Assembly: GCF_029589435.1 (NCBI RefSeq)
Contig: NZ_JARRAG010000002.1
Location: 620,001 to 684,000 of the forward strand
Length of the DNA stretch: 64,000 nucleotides
From: Paludisphaera mucosa
Lineage (GTDB): Bacteria > Planctomycetota > Planctomycetia > Isosphaerales > Isosphaeraceae
Reading direction: 5' to 3'
Under the pieces are notes generated by a model. That model did no database searches, had not been told where the DNA came from, and was given only the letters and a program-made list of their open reading frames with translations. The first letter of the stretch is position 1. Each line of letters starts with the position of its first letter. Shown piece after piece: positions 25,212-34,383 of the stretch. The translations under genes and the position numbers were made by a program.

Positions 25212-26405
25212 TCAACTTGCGAGGAATCGCTCCAGGGCGTCGAACCCCTTCTCCAGGGTCGCCAAATCGGTCGCGAACGACATCCGCGCGTAGCCCTCGG
25301 CCCCGAACGCCGAGCCCATCACCAGGGCGACGTTCGCCCGGCTCAGGGCCGCGAGGCAGAACGAGGTCGAGTCGACGACCTCCTTGCCCCCCAGAGTCCG
25401 GCCGAAGTGCGACGCCACGTTCATGAACGCGTAGAAGGCCCCCCCGGGCGGCAGGCAGGTCACGCCGGGGAGCTTCTCGACGCGGTCCAGCACGTACCGC
25501 CGACGCCTGGCGAACTGCACCTTCATCGCGGCCACCGAGTCCTGCGGGCCGGTGATCGCCTCGAGCGCCGCGTACTGGCTGACCGAGCCGGGGTTGCTCG
25601 TCTCCTGGCTCTGGAGGTCGCCGATGAACTTCGAGACCGCCGCCGGGGCCACGCTCCAGCCGATCCGCCACCCGGTCATGGCGTAGGTCTTGCTGACGCC
25701 CGAGATCGTGATCGTCCGCGCCGGCAGCTCGGGACGGAGGCCGGCGAAGCAGGTGGGCTTCGCGTCGCCGTAGGTCAATTGCTCGTAGATCTCGTCGGAC
25801 AGCACGCCGACGTCGGTCGTGAGCACGGCGTCGGCCAGGGCGGCCAGCTCGGAGCGCTCGTAGACGACCCCGGTCGGGTTGGACGGGCTGTTGATCATCA
25901 GCAGCTTGGTCCGGGGCGTGACGGCCCCCAGGAACTGCTCGGGCGTCATCTTGAAGCCGGCCGATTCGGGGGCGGGCACGACCACCGGCTTCGCGCCGGT
26001 GAGCTTGACCAGGTCGGAATAGCTGACCCAGTAGGGCGCGGGGATGACGACCTCGTCGCCCGGCCCGCAGACCGCCATCAGGGCGTTGTGGATGGCCTGC
26101 TTGGCCCCGTTCGACACCACCACCTGCGCCGGGTCGGTCTTGACCCCGTGCTGGTCGGTGTAGACCTTCGCGACGGCCTCGCGCAGCTCGGGGACGCCGG
26201 CGGGGGGCGTGTAGTGCGTCTTGCCCTCGCGCATGGCGCGGACGGCCGCGTCCTGGATGTTGGCCGGCGTGTCGAAGTCGGGCTCGCCCAGCGCGAAGTC
26301 CAGGATCTCGAGCCCCTGGGCCTTCAGCTTCCGCGCCTCGGCGCCCATCGCCAGGGTCGCCGAGGGCTCGATCAGGCCCGCCCGTTCCGCCAGAGAGAGA
26401 GGCAT
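25212..26405 (-). CDS. class I PLP-dependent aminotransferase (aspartate aminotransferase type)
   Basis: Transfers amino groups between aspartate-like amino acids and 2-oxo acids in the cytosol. 397 residues from ATG at 26405 (an upstream TTG at 26420 is possible). It shows the type Ib pattern: LDFALGEPDFDTP near the start, NSPSNPTGVVY, and the pyridoxal lysine in SGVSKTYAMTGWRIGW, with AYARMSFATD before the C-terminus. AAGG lies about 10 nt upstream of the chosen start. It is divergent from fabF. Confidence 0.92.
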   Translation of the reverse strand: MPLSLAERAGLIEPSATLAMGAEARKLKAQGLEILDFALGEPDFDTPANIQDAAVRAMREGKTHYTPPAGVPELREAVAKVYTDQHGVKTDPAQVVVSNGAKQAIHNALMAVCGPGDEVVIPAPYWVSYSDLVKLTGAKPVVVPAPESAGFKMTPEQFLGAVTPRTKLLMINSPSNPTGVVYERSELAALADAVLTTDVGVLSDEIYEQLTYGDAKPTCFAGLRPELPARTITISGVSKTYAMTGWRIGWSVAPAAVSKFIGDLQSQETSNPGSVSQYAALEAITGPQDSVAAMKVQFARRRRYVLDRVEKLPGVTCLPPGGAFYAFMNVASHFGRTLGGKEVVDSTSFCLAALSRANVALVMGSAFGAEGYARMSFATDLATLEKGFDALERFLAS

Positions 26406-26989
26406 TCTCAGACCTTTCAAGTTTGCATGAGAGAATCGGTCGCACCGCGTCGGCTCGCGCGATCGGCCCAGGCGGGGCGACGCGCGCCCCCGGCCCGGAG
26501 TCGGCCCCCTTCCCCTGTCCGCCCCGCCGCGAACCGTCCGATACGTTCAGATGACTATGCCGTGCTCGGGGTTCATGGGCAAGTTCTCTCGTCGCCCCGC
26601 CCGGCACGGCCTCCTCGCGAGCCGCCGAGCCCGGCGGAAAAAATCCGGGGGACGCTTTGCCTAGTCGCCCTTATTCCCCCCAGCTTGTGAGCGTGGTTTG
26701 CTAAGTCGATCCGGGCGTGTTAAACTGATTTAGCAAGGCAAACCGTGCCGCCGGGTGCCTCGTGGACGGGGTGATGCATGCCGGGATTCGGGGCGGCCTG
26801 TGCGAACGCGACTCCGGGCCTCGGGTCGGATCGCTCTGCATCGGGATCGGGCGGGAGATCGAGAGTCGGCCGCGACCGACGGGCCTCGCGGCGAAGCGGA
26901 TCGCCGCCAGTGGAGCTGAGGGAGTCGGGACGATCGGGGCGGGAATCCCACACTGCAAGTTCGTCGGGCACCGGGTGAGGGTGGGAACA
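26406..26989. other. divergent control region between the aminotransferase and fabF
   Basis: 584 bases with no convincing gene. The fabF frame stays open back to 26762 but lacks KAS similarity there. It contains an inverted repeat at 26698-26736 and a further half-site-like TTTGCCTAGTC near 26657. Both flanking promoters must lie here, but no clear -35/-10 pair was identified. Confidence 0.6.
26698..26736. promoter_or_regulatory. inverted repeat upstream of fabF, possible operator
   Basis: TTGCTAAGTC (26698-26707) and GATTTAGCAA (26727-26736) are complementary at nine of ten positions around a 19-bp spacer. The right arm continues into GGCAAAC, mirroring the GTTTGC of the left. The position, about 255 bases upstream of the fabF ATG in a divergent intergenic region, fits a regulator site, but no cognate factor is known. 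Confidence 0.45.
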
Positions 26990-28270
26990 ATGCACCGCGT
27001 GGTGATCACAGGTATTGGCGTGGTCGCGCCCAACGGCATCGGCTCGCGCGCCTTCGGCGAGGCGATCGCCGAGGGCCGCTCGGGCGTCAGCTACATCGAG
27101 AGTTTCGACACGACGGGCCTGCCGATCAAGATCGCCGGCGAGGTCAAGAACTTCGACGTCACGCCGTACCTGGGCGAGCACAAGAAGAACGGCAAGCTGA
27201 TGAGCCGCGCCATGCGGTTCGCGGTCGGCGCGGCGGCGATGGCCGTCGAGGACTCGGGGATCGAGGAGGCCAGGCTCGACCCGACCCGGTTCGGCGTCTG
27301 CATGGGGACCGGGATCACCCCGGTCGACGTCGGCGAGCTGGTCGAGCCCATCCGCTACAGCCTCGACGCCGACGGCAAGTTCGACATGGCCCGCTTCGCG
27401 CAGTCGCGGGCCGAGTCCATCTTCCCGCTCTGGCTGCTGCAGCACCTGCCGAACATGGCCGCGGCGCACATCTCGATCCTGCACCACGCGATGGGCCCCA
27501 ACAACACGATCGTGACCGCCTGCGCCGCCGGCACCCAGGCCGTGGGCGACGCCTTCCGCCTGATCGCCCGCGGCGACGCCGACGTCATGCTCGCCGGCGG
27601 CTGCGACAGCCGGCTCGACCCCCAGCTCCTCGTGGCCTACTCGGCCATGAAGGCCGTCAGCGCCTCGATCCGGCCCCCCTCGGAGGTCTCCCGGCCGTTC
27701 GACGCCGACCGCGACGGCTTCGTCCTCGGCGAGGGGGCCGCCGTGCTCTTCCTGGAGAGCTACCGCCGCGCCCGCCGCCGCGGGGCGCGGATCTACGCCG
27801 AGGTCACCGGCTACGGCTCGTCGTTCGACGCCTTCGGCATCACCCGCCCCGAGCCCGAGGGCAAGGGCGCGGCGCTCTCGATGACCTCGGCCCTCCGCGA
27901 GGCCCGGATGGACCCCGGCTCGGTCGACTACATCAACGCCCACGGCACCAGCACCCGGCTGAACGACCTGATGGAGACCGTCGCCGTCAAGCGGGTCTTC
28001 GGCCACCGCGCCCCGTCGATCCCCATGAGCAGCCAGAAGTCGATGATCGGCCACCTGATCGGCGCCTCGGGCGCCGTCGAGGCCGCCGCCACCGCCATGG
28101 CGCTCGAGCGCGGCGTCGTCCCACCCACGATCAACCTCGCCACCCCCGACCCCGACTGCGACCTCGACTACGTCCCCAACACGGCCCGCGAGATGCCCCT
28201 CCGCGCCGCCATGTCCAACAGCTTCGGCTTCGGCGGCCAGAACGCCAGCCTGGTCCTGGAACGGGTCTGA
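26990..28270 (+). CDS. fabF: beta-ketoacyl-ACP synthase II
   Basis: Condenses malonyl-ACP with acyl-ACP in fatty acid elongation, or serves a similar condensation in a related pathway. 426 residues with the intact Cys-His-His triad: Cys178 in VTACAAGTQ, His318 in NAHGTST, and His355 in KSMIGHLIGAS. It starts MHRVVITGIGVVAPNG as FabF proteins do; the frame continues upstream but has no KAS similarity there. No acyl carrier protein gene is adjacent, so a primary or an accessory role cannot be separated. Confidence 0.92.
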   Translation: MHRVVITGIGVVAPNGIGSRAFGEAIAEGRSGVSYIESFDTTGLPIKIAGEVKNFDVTPYLGEHKKNGKLMSRAMRFAVGAAAMAVEDSGIEEARLDPTRFGVCMGTGITPVDVGELVEPIRYSLDADGKFDMARFAQSRAESIFPLWLLQHLPNMAAAHISILHHAMGPNNTIVTACAAGTQAVGDAFRLIARGDADVMLAGGCDSRLDPQLLVAYSAMKAVSASIRPPSEVSRPFDADRDGFVLGEGAAVLFLESYRRARRRGARIYAEVTGYGSSFDAFGITRPEPEGKGAALSMTSALREARMDPGSVDYINAHGTSTRLNDLMETVAVKRVFGHRAPSIPMSSQKSMIGHLIGASGAVEAAATAMALERGVVPPTINLATPDPDCDLDYVPNTAREMPLRAAMSNSFGFGGQNASLVLERV

Positions 28271-28286
28271 GCCGACCGGGCTCGGA

Positions 28287-28311
28287 CGTCCGGGCCGCGG
28301 CCTCCCGGACG
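28287..28311 (+). terminator. possible terminator hairpin after fabF
   Basis: CGTCCGGG and CCCGGACG form a perfect 8-bp stem with a 9-nt GC-rich loop 16 nt after the fabF stop. No T-tract follows, so termination efficiency is uncertain. Confidence 0.4.
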
Positions 28312-28489
28312 CGCGGGGATCGAGAAGCACCTCCCTGCGCGAGCCGGCGCAGGCCGCGTCCCTCTCGACGGCCCGGCCGGCGCCGCTCGTCGGGCGCGGG
28401 CGGGCCATGGCCCGCCGCGACGATCGGCCGGTAGGATGGACTCTGCGTACGCCGCGAATCGCCGCGCCTCTCGTTCGCCGGAGGGGTCC

Positions 28490-29665
28490 ATGAAAGCCGT
28501 CTCGCCGACGTTCCCCGTCTCGGAGGTCGTCCGGGCGACGACCCCGCTGCCCGAAGTCCCGTACAAGCAGGCCGTCGAGGCCTTGCTCTCGACGGGCCTC
28601 TCGGAGTCCGATCTCGAGATGGCCGAGGAGCTGGCGAAGCAAGGACTCTCGCTGGTCCTGCCCGAGGCCCCTCGATCGCGGCCCGTCGAGGCCTGCACCC
28701 GCTACCACGGCCGCCTCGTGGCCGGCGTGGGGTTCCACCCGGTCGCGGCCGCCGTCCACCTGGCCTTCGTGGACCACCGACCGCTGATCCTCTCGCCCGA
28801 CGCCGTCTGGTTGATGCTCATCCAGGCGGTGGCGAACCACGTCAACGCCCACGCCGACGAGTTGCGGCCCCGGATCGTCCGGCACGCGGGCCGAGTGCGG
28901 ATCGCCGTGCGCCGGGACGACTTTCTCAAAGGTTCCCCCGAAAACCCCTGGCCCGAGGCGTTCGCCGAATTTTCCAGCCAGGTGCGGGAGCACGTCGGCC
29001 CGAAGGCCGACGCCTTCCTGCCCGCTTTCTCGACGACCGGAGAGGCCGAGCGGGCCGCCGCCGAGGTCGTGCTGCTGGACGCCGTCCAGTCGTACTTCGA
29101 TTACGCCTTCAACTCGATGTGCGGCATCCCGACGATCACGCTGGAGGGGACTCCCGAAGATTGGGAAGCCCTGGGCGGGCGGGCGGAGGCGTTCGCCGAG
29201 TTCGGCCTGGGACGGTGGCTCGGGGTGCTGAAGCCGATCCTGGAGCAATTCGTCCGGGCCTCGCGGGGGGACCTCGATCCGCCGTTCTGGCGATCGCTGT
29301 ACAAGCTCGACGACCAGAGCGGCGGGCCGGTGATCACGGGCTGGATCACGGCCTTCTTCCCCTATCTGAAGGACTTCCACACCGGCCGGGCCGAGGCCCC
29401 GATCGCGGGCTTCTTCGCCGACGACGGCGGGCGCGCCGAGCGGATGATCCACCCCGCCGATCCGTCCCCCAGGGCCTTCGCTTCGGGGCCGACCATCCCG
29501 AGCCTGCCGAGCGGCCTGTCGAGGGCCCCCTTCCGATGGGATCACCACGGGCGAGCCTTCGACATGGAATTCCTGGGCGGCTTCGTCGGCGTGGCTCAGG
29601 ACCCCGGGACGCTCGCCTTGCGGCCGGAAATCGGCTGGGCCGTACGCGAGGCCGATGCGGGATGA
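28490..29665 (+). CDS. DUF4419 domain protein
   Basis: 391 residues of the DUF4419 family, whose function is unknown and which is widespread in fungi and some bacteria. The core motif is visible as VDHRPLILSPDAVWLMLIQ followed by HVNAHADELR, and later YFDYAFNSMCGIPTITLEG. No signal peptide, so it should be cytosolic. The ATG at 28490 has GGAGGGG 5 nt upstream and is preferred over 28436. It is a single gene between fabF and a convergent HEAT-repeat gene. Confidence 0.85.
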   Translation: MKAVSPTFPVSEVVRATTPLPEVPYKQAVEALLSTGLSESDLEMAEELAKQGLSLVLPEAPRSRPVEACTRYHGRLVAGVGFHPVAAAVHLAFVDHRPLILSPDAVWLMLIQAVANHVNAHADELRPRIVRHAGRVRIAVRRDDFLKGSPENPWPEAFAEFSSQVREHVGPKADAFLPAFSTTGEAERAAAEVVLLDAVQSYFDYAFNSMCGIPTITLEGTPEDWEALGGRAEAFAEFGLGRWLGVLKPILEQFVRASRGDLDPPFWRSLYKLDDQSGGPVITGWITAFFPYLKDFHTGRAEAPIAGFFADDGGRAERMIHPADPSPRAFASGPTIPSLPSGLSRAPFRWDHHGRAFDMEFLGGFVGVAQDPGTLALRPEIGWAVREADAG

Positions 29666-29716
29666 GCCCGGGGGCGGCGGGGCCAGGTCGCTCGGCGGAG
29701 CCTCGAGTTCGCCGCG

Positions 29717-30700
29717 TCAGGGCCGAAACTCCCGCTCGAACCACTCGCGGCCGGCAGGATTCCCCGACCGGGAGACGGCCCCTGCGATCCGCTCGACGAG
29801 CCTCGGGTCGTGCTTGTGGATCTTGAGGGCGTTCAGGGCCGCCCGGGCTGTCGACTCGGACTCGTCGGCGGCGAGGTCGAGGAGGGCGTCGATCGCGGCC
29901 GAGGCGCGGAGCATGGCGACGGCCAGCAGGATCGTCTCGCGGACGGACGGGGACGCCGCGGAGTGGAAGCGTTCGAGGAGCGGGCCGAGGGCCTGCGGCA
30001 GCCGGGCGTGGCCCATCGCCAGCGCGGCGGCCTCGCAGCGGGCCTCGTCGCGGGCGTCGAGGAACTCGCGGACGAACGCCATGTGGGCGTCGGGGGCGAT
30101 CGTCAGGAAGGCGCGGAGGGCCTCGGACAGGACGTCGGGCTCCTTGTCGCCGAGCCGGCACTTGAGCCGCAGCGCCAGGGCCGCCGCGTCCGAGCCGATC
30201 GCGCCCAGGCAGCTCGCGGCGGCCGAGCGGACGTCGCGCTCGGGGTCGAGCAGGGCGTCGACGAGCGTCGCCGTCAGGCCCGGCGCGTCGACCCGGGTCA
30301 GGCCGATCAGCCCCGCGGCGCGGAGCGGCGGCGCCGTGTCGACCTGGAACGGCGGGCCGAAGGCGGGCTCCATCTGGACGTGCCGCGCGGCCTTCTCGAA
30401 GACCTCGTGCCGGGGGTGCTCCAGCTTCTCGAGCGCCTGGACGACCGCAAGCTTGCCGCGGCAGAGCTTGTCGTCCTTCACGGGATCGACGAGGAAGCGG
30501 TCGAAGGCGGCCTCCAGGTCGGTCGCGACCTCGCCGAGCCGCCAGGCCCCGGCGACCTCGGCGGCCGCGGCGACGACGAAGTTCGAGCGGTCGCCGATCG
30601 CCTTGCGCACCGCGGCGGCGTCGCCGGGCTCGGGGCCCGGCTGGTGGCGCAGCCGCCGCATGGCCGCCAGCTTGTCGTCGAACGTGGACCGCTTCGCCAT
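29717..30700 (-). CDS. HEAT-repeat protein
   Basis: 327 residues of consecutive helix pairs with HEAT/PBS-lyase spacing, for example DPERDVRSAAASCLGAIGSD and RCEAAALAMGHARL. Such solenoids act as protein-interaction scaffolds. No signal peptide or catalytic motif. It starts 9 bases after the stop of the nuclease gene upstream on the same strand, so the two are probably co-transcribed. Confidence 0.82.
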   Translation of the reverse strand: MAKRSTFDDKLAAMRRLRHQPGPEPGDAAAVRKAIGDRSNFVVAAAAEVAGAWRLGEVATDLEAAFDRFLVDPVKDDKLCRGKLAVVQALEKLEHPRHEVFEKAARHVQMEPAFGPPFQVDTAPPLRAAGLIGLTRVDAPGLTATLVDALLDPERDVRSAAASCLGAIGSDAAALALRLKCRLGDKEPDVLSEALRAFLTIAPDAHMAFVREFLDARDEARCEAAALAMGHARLPQALGPLLERFHSAASPSVRETILLAVAMLRASAAIDALLDLAADESESTARAALNALKIHKHDPRLVERIAGAVSRSGNPAGREWFEREFRP

Positions 30701-30709
30701 CGGCCTGCC

Positions 30710-31345
30710 TCACCCCGCCTTGCGGCCCGTCACGCGGTCGCGGAACTCGCGCGGCGACTCGAACGGCGGCGGCCCGGCGCGGCGGGCGGCGGCCTCGACG
30801 CGGGCGGCCTCCTCGGGCAGCCCGTTGTCGCCGAAGCGGGCGACGGTCGACTCGGCCATGTGGTTCTCGACGGCCAGCACCGAGTAGTTCGCGCCGTCGA
30901 CGAACAGGTAGCCGAGCGTCCGGCCGTAGCGGTCGGGACGCGCCGCGCGGAGCAGCTCCAGACGCTGGGCCCCGAGGATGGTGCGGCGGGCGAAGGCCCG
31001 GGCCTCCTCGCCGTGCGACTGCTCCTTGTGTTCGGGGAATCGCCGGTTGGCGACCTCGGGGGCGTCGATCCCCAGCATCCGGACGCGTTCGGGGGCCGCG
31101 TCGGGCCACTTGATCCGGATCGTGTCGCCGTCGTCGACCCAGACGGCCTGCGGGTCGACCGGCACCCGGACGTGGGCGCGGCGGGCCGCGGCCCCTCCCC
31201 TCGGCGCGGGGGCCGGCGCGTGCCACTCGCGGTAGGCGAGGAACGCGATCGCCGCCAGGACCAGGAGCAGCCTGAGCCGGAACGACCACCGCCGCCGGAA
31301 CGACGCGGCGCGGCGCCGGGACGGCCTCGGAACGTCATGCCACAT
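30710..31345 (-). CDS. membrane-anchored thermonuclease (SNase) domain protein
   Basis: 211 residues. Residues 20-38 form one hydrophobic anchor (LRLLLVLAAIAFLAYR) that would place the nuclease outside the cytoplasm. The staphylococcal nuclease fold follows: VDDGDTIRIKW, GIDAPE, and DRYGRTLGYLFVDG carry the calcium and catalytic positions. The ATG at 31345 is chosen because it leads into the basic segment before the anchor. It precedes the HEAT-repeat gene by 9 bases. Substrate (DNA or RNA) is not decided. Confidence 0.87.
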   Translation of the reverse strand: MWHDVPRPSRRRAASFRRRWSFRLRLLLVLAAIAFLAYREWHAPAPAPRGGAAARRAHVRVPVDPQAVWVDDGDTIRIKWPDAAPERVRMLGIDAPEVANRRFPEHKEQSHGEEARAFARRTILGAQRLELLRAARPDRYGRTLGYLFVDGANYSVLAVENHMAESTVARFGDNGLPEEAARVEAAARRAGPPPFESPREFRDRVTGRKAG

Positions 31346-31422
31346 CGAGCGAGCCCCCCGAGCGAAGCTAACCCATGCGCGGGGGATTGACAAGCAATTG
31401 TCGCGACCCGACGGCCCGCCGA

Positions 31423-31878
31423 TCAGTTGTCGGAGGCGTCGATGACCTTGCCGTACAGCGTCTGCTCGAACTTCGCGTGCGTCTGGTCGGGCGACCCGGT
31501 GCCGTTGTTGGCCCAGTGGCAGTACTCGTGGAGCAAGGTCAGGCCCACGAAGTAGACGAGGCGGCCCGAGGCCGTGTGCTTCAGGCCCTTGTCGGCCTCG
31601 AACTCGTCGACCCGCTCCTGCTTGATCTGGATGACGTCCGTGCCGGTCGTGTAACACCCCGACGCCTTCACCCCCCCGCAGACCAGGCCGGGGACCAGCT
31701 CGATCGTCGGCCCCTTGTTCCACAGGAGGCCGTCCTTGATCGTCTGCTCGGAAGCGTTCCCGGAGAACTTCTTCAGGGCGTTGATGATGAACGGCATGCC
31801 GCGCACCTGGGGGATGTTGGTGCTCACGTAGTAGCGGAACTTGGGGTAGTTCTTGATGTCGTCGGGATCCATACGCAT
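31423..31878 (-). CDS. small zincin-like metallopeptidase domain protein
   Basis: 151 residues without signal peptide. It carries a gluzincin-type HEYCHW site (His117, Glu118, His121) preceded by LVYFVGLTLL, a typical active-site helix, and two earlier cysteines in GLVCGGVKASGCY. Domains like this occur as C-terminal toxins in polymorphic secretion systems and as stand-alone proteins; which applies here is not clear. The gene upstream on the same strand (32045-32389) is also small and toxin-domain-like. Confidence 0.7.
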   Translation of the reverse strand: MRMDPDDIKNYPKFRYYVSTNIPQVRGMPFIINALKKFSGNASEQTIKDGLLWNKGPTIELVPGLVCGGVKASGCYTTGTDVIQIKQERVDEFEADKGLKHTASGRLVYFVGLTLLHEYCHWANNGTGSPDQTHAKFEQTLYGKVIDASDN

Positions 31879-32044
31879 GGTTCGCCTCGCTCCTCTCGAC
31901 GGCCGGAAGCCGATCATTCCCAACCATCCACGACGAGACTTCCTACGAGCCCGCGCCGCGGCGCGTGACGAGCCCGCGCCACGAAAACCGGAGATATCGA
32001 AATATGAGATTCGATTGGATGCACGGATTGGACGACGCCGCGAT

Positions 32045-32389
32045 TCAGCCGCGCCGGGCCTCGCCCGCGCGGTAGCCGCGCTCGCCGTAGAAGACGTGGC
32101 CGTACGCGTCGTGGTCGCCGCCGGGGTGGTAGTGCGGGAAACGCCGGTTGCCGAGCTCGTCCGCGTCCCAGTCCCCCGGGCGAGGCTGGTGCGCGCCCTC
32201 CCAGAAGGCCTTGCCGGGGTGGACGTCCTTGGCGAGCGACGAGGCGTCGGAGTTCGCCGGCGTGTAGACGTCCCCCCCGGACCGGACCCGGAAGAGCGCC
32301 TGGTTCCGCGAGATGCGCGCCCCGATCTCGAAGTTCGGCGCGCCGCGATCGAAGACGTAGAACTCGCCGGGCAGGACCTCGCGAGGCAT
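32045..32389 (-). CDS. small HYH-motif protein, possible toxin-type domain, unknown function
   Basis: 114 residues, not recognised with confidence. It has FYVFDRGAPNFEIGARISR and a His-rich C-terminus, RRFPHYHPGGDHDAYGHVFYG, which resembles the short His/Tyr-rich nuclease domains at the ends of RHS and other polymorphic toxins. The ATG at 32389 follows GGGGGGCT; a start at 32449 is possible. No immunity gene pair was identified. The 165 bases to the metallopeptidase start hold no gene. Confidence 0.55.
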   Translation of the reverse strand: MPREVLPGEFYVFDRGAPNFEIGARISRNQALFRVRSGGDVYTPANSDASSLAKDVHPGKAFWEGAHQPRPGDWDADELGNRRFPHYHPGGDHDAYGHVFYGERGYRAGEARRG

Positions 32390-32506
32390 GAGAGCCCCCC
32401 TTCCCCACGGTCCGGACCGGCTGCCGTCGGGCGGTCGAACCCGGACCATCCACGGCTGAGGATGGCGCAGCCCGCGCCCCCGTGCAAGGGGCCGGTCGGG
32501 ATCCGC

Positions 32507-34042
32507 TCACATCCAGACGCTGCGGTCGAGCGAGCGGTAGCCGACGGCCTCGGCGATGTGCTGGGGCTGGATGTCGGCGGAGGACTCCAGGTCGGCGATC
32601 GTCCGCGAGACCCGCAGGATCTTGTCGTGGGCGCGGGCGGAGAGGCCCATCTCCTCCATCGCGGCCTTGAGGATGCCCATCGCCTCGGGCTTCAGCTTGC
32701 AGTGCTTGCGGAGCTGCCTCGGAGTCATCCGGCCGTTGACCAGGGTCGTCTCGTCGCCGAACCGCTTCGCCTGGCGGGCGCGGGCTTCCAAAACCTGCTC
32801 GCGGATCTGGGCCGACGTCGCGCCCGGCGGCATCTCGGCGAGCTGCGTGAACGGCACCGCCGGCACCTCGACGTGCAGGTCGATGCGGTCGAGCAGCGGG
32901 CCGGAGATCCGGCCCAGGTACTTCTCCACCTGCGGCGGCGAGCACGAGCAAGACCGCCGCGGGTCGCTGCGATACCCGCAGGGGCACGGGTTCATGGCGG
33001 CGATCAGGATGAAGTCGGCGGGGAACGTGGCCGAGTTCATCGCCCGGCTGATGGTGACGCGGCCCTCTTCGAGCGGCTGGCGGAGGACCTCCAGCGTCTT
33101 GCGGTTGAACTCCGGCATCTCGTCGAGGAACAGCACGCCCTTGTGGGCCATCGAGATCTGCCCCGGCTGGGGCGGGTTGCCGCCGCCGACCAGGCCGGCG
33201 TCGCTGACCGAGTGGTGGGGCGTGCAGAAGGGGCGGACGGCCATCAGCGCCTGGCCGGGCGCGAGCCTCCCCATGGCGCTGTAGATCCGGGTCGTCTCCA
33301 GGCTCTCGGCGGGCGTCAGGGGGGGCAAGATGGTCGGCAGCCGCTTGGCGAGCAGCGTCTTGCCCGTGCCGGGGGGGCCGATCATGAGACAGTTATGGTT
33401 GCCCGAGGCGGCGATCAGCATGGCGCGCTTGGCGTAGTCCTGGCCCTTGACGTCGACGAAGTCCTCGTCGGAGTGGGCGCATCGCGAGAAGACGTCGTCC
33501 AGGTCGACCGCCTCCGGGTCCATGTCGAGCTGGCCCGAGAGGAAGCCGACGGCCTCGGCGAGGCTGCCGACCGGGTAGACGTCGATCCCCGCCACGACGG
33601 CCGCCTCGGCGGCGTTGGCGCGCGGCACGAGCACGCCGTCGCGGCCCTCGGCGGCGGCCTGCAGGGCCATCGAGAGCACCCCCTTGATCGGCCGCGTCTC
33701 GCCCGTCAGCGCCAGCTCGCCGACCACCGCGAAGTCCCCGGGCCGCTCGAGCGCCACCTGCCCGCTCGCCGCCAGGATCCCCAGCGCGATCGGCAGGTCG
33801 AAGCCGCCGGCGTCTTTTCGGAGATCGGCCGGGGCCAGGTTGATCACGATCCGGTCGGTCGGCCGCTGGTAGCCCGAGTTGACGAGCGCCCGCTCGACGC
33901 GGTAGGTGCTCTCCTTGACGGCGATCTCGGCGAGGCCGACGAGCACCGTCTTGGGCATCGACGAGAAGGCCGCGTCGACCTCCACCTCCACCGAGGCGGC
34001 GTCGATCCCGATCAAGGTGTAAGAAAAGAGCTTGGCGAGCAT
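32507..34042 (-). CDS. comM: YifB/ComM family Mg-chelatase-like AAA+ ATPase
   Basis: 511 residues. The N-terminal domain resembles Lon protease's S5-like fold (ASVEVEVDAAFSSMPKTVLVG). The AAA+ core has Walker A GPPGTGKTLL and Walker B VLFLDEMPEF, then a zinc-binding loop PCPCGY and CSC. In transformable bacteria ComM is a hexameric helicase that drives branch migration of incoming DNA. The ending RSLDRSVWM matches family members. No competence genes are nearby. Confidence 0.92.
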   Translation of the reverse strand: MLAKLFSYTLIGIDAASVEVEVDAAFSSMPKTVLVGLAEIAVKESTYRVERALVNSGYQRPTDRIVINLAPADLRKDAGGFDLPIALGILAASGQVALERPGDFAVVGELALTGETRPIKGVLSMALQAAAEGRDGVLVPRANAAEAAVVAGIDVYPVGSLAEAVGFLSGQLDMDPEAVDLDDVFSRCAHSDEDFVDVKGQDYAKRAMLIAASGNHNCLMIGPPGTGKTLLAKRLPTILPPLTPAESLETTRIYSAMGRLAPGQALMAVRPFCTPHHSVSDAGLVGGGNPPQPGQISMAHKGVLFLDEMPEFNRKTLEVLRQPLEEGRVTISRAMNSATFPADFILIAAMNPCPCGYRSDPRRSCSCSPPQVEKYLGRISGPLLDRIDLHVEVPAVPFTQLAEMPPGATSAQIREQVLEARARQAKRFGDETTLVNGRMTPRQLRKHCKLKPEAMGILKAAMEEMGLSARAHDKILRVSRTIADLESSADIQPQHIAEAVGYRSLDRSVWM

Positions 34043-34383
34043 GGGGTCAGCGACCGTCCCGGGGCCGGGCCGCGGATGCGTCGATCGCCCGGACCGCGGC
34101 GCACGGGCTCATCCCTACTATACGTCCATGAATCGGCCTTTTCGAACGGGCGCCGCCCGCCGCCGGGCGGAAACGGGCCGGGATCGCGTCGCTCGCGGCG
34201 GCCCCCACACGACGTCGGAGGCGGTCGCGCCGTCGTCGCCTCGCCGCCGACCGGCGGCCGCACGCCTCGTCGCGCGAAGTCGTTTTCACATCGACATGAC
34301 GCGACTCGTGAGGGCTTTCCGCCGGTGGCACGCCGCTTGCGTATCCCGTCTTACGACAGCCCGTATTCGAGGAGGAGACGGCC
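34043..34383. other. divergent intergenic region between comM and the holin-like gene
   Basis: 341 bases without a gene; the short open frames here are Arg/Pro-rich and unsupported. The right side holds the sigma-54 promoter at 34326-34340. The comM promoter is expected around 34050-34130, where CCCTACTATACG occurs, but no matching -35 box was identified. Confidence 0.6.
34326..34340 (+). promoter_or_regulatory. sigma-54 (RpoN) promoter
   Basis: TGGCACGCCGCTTGC matches the -24/-12 consensus TGGCACG-N4-TTGC at every position with correct spacing. The start site would be near 34352, giving a short leader with a GGAGGAG ribosome site before the TTG at 34384. Expression would then require RpoN and an enhancer-binding activator, neither of which is in the window. 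Confidence 0.75.

Noticed and set aside
26720..29548. 942-codon minus-strand frame
   Set aside because: Shadow of fabF and the DUF4419 gene, which have unambiguous motifs on the plus strand.
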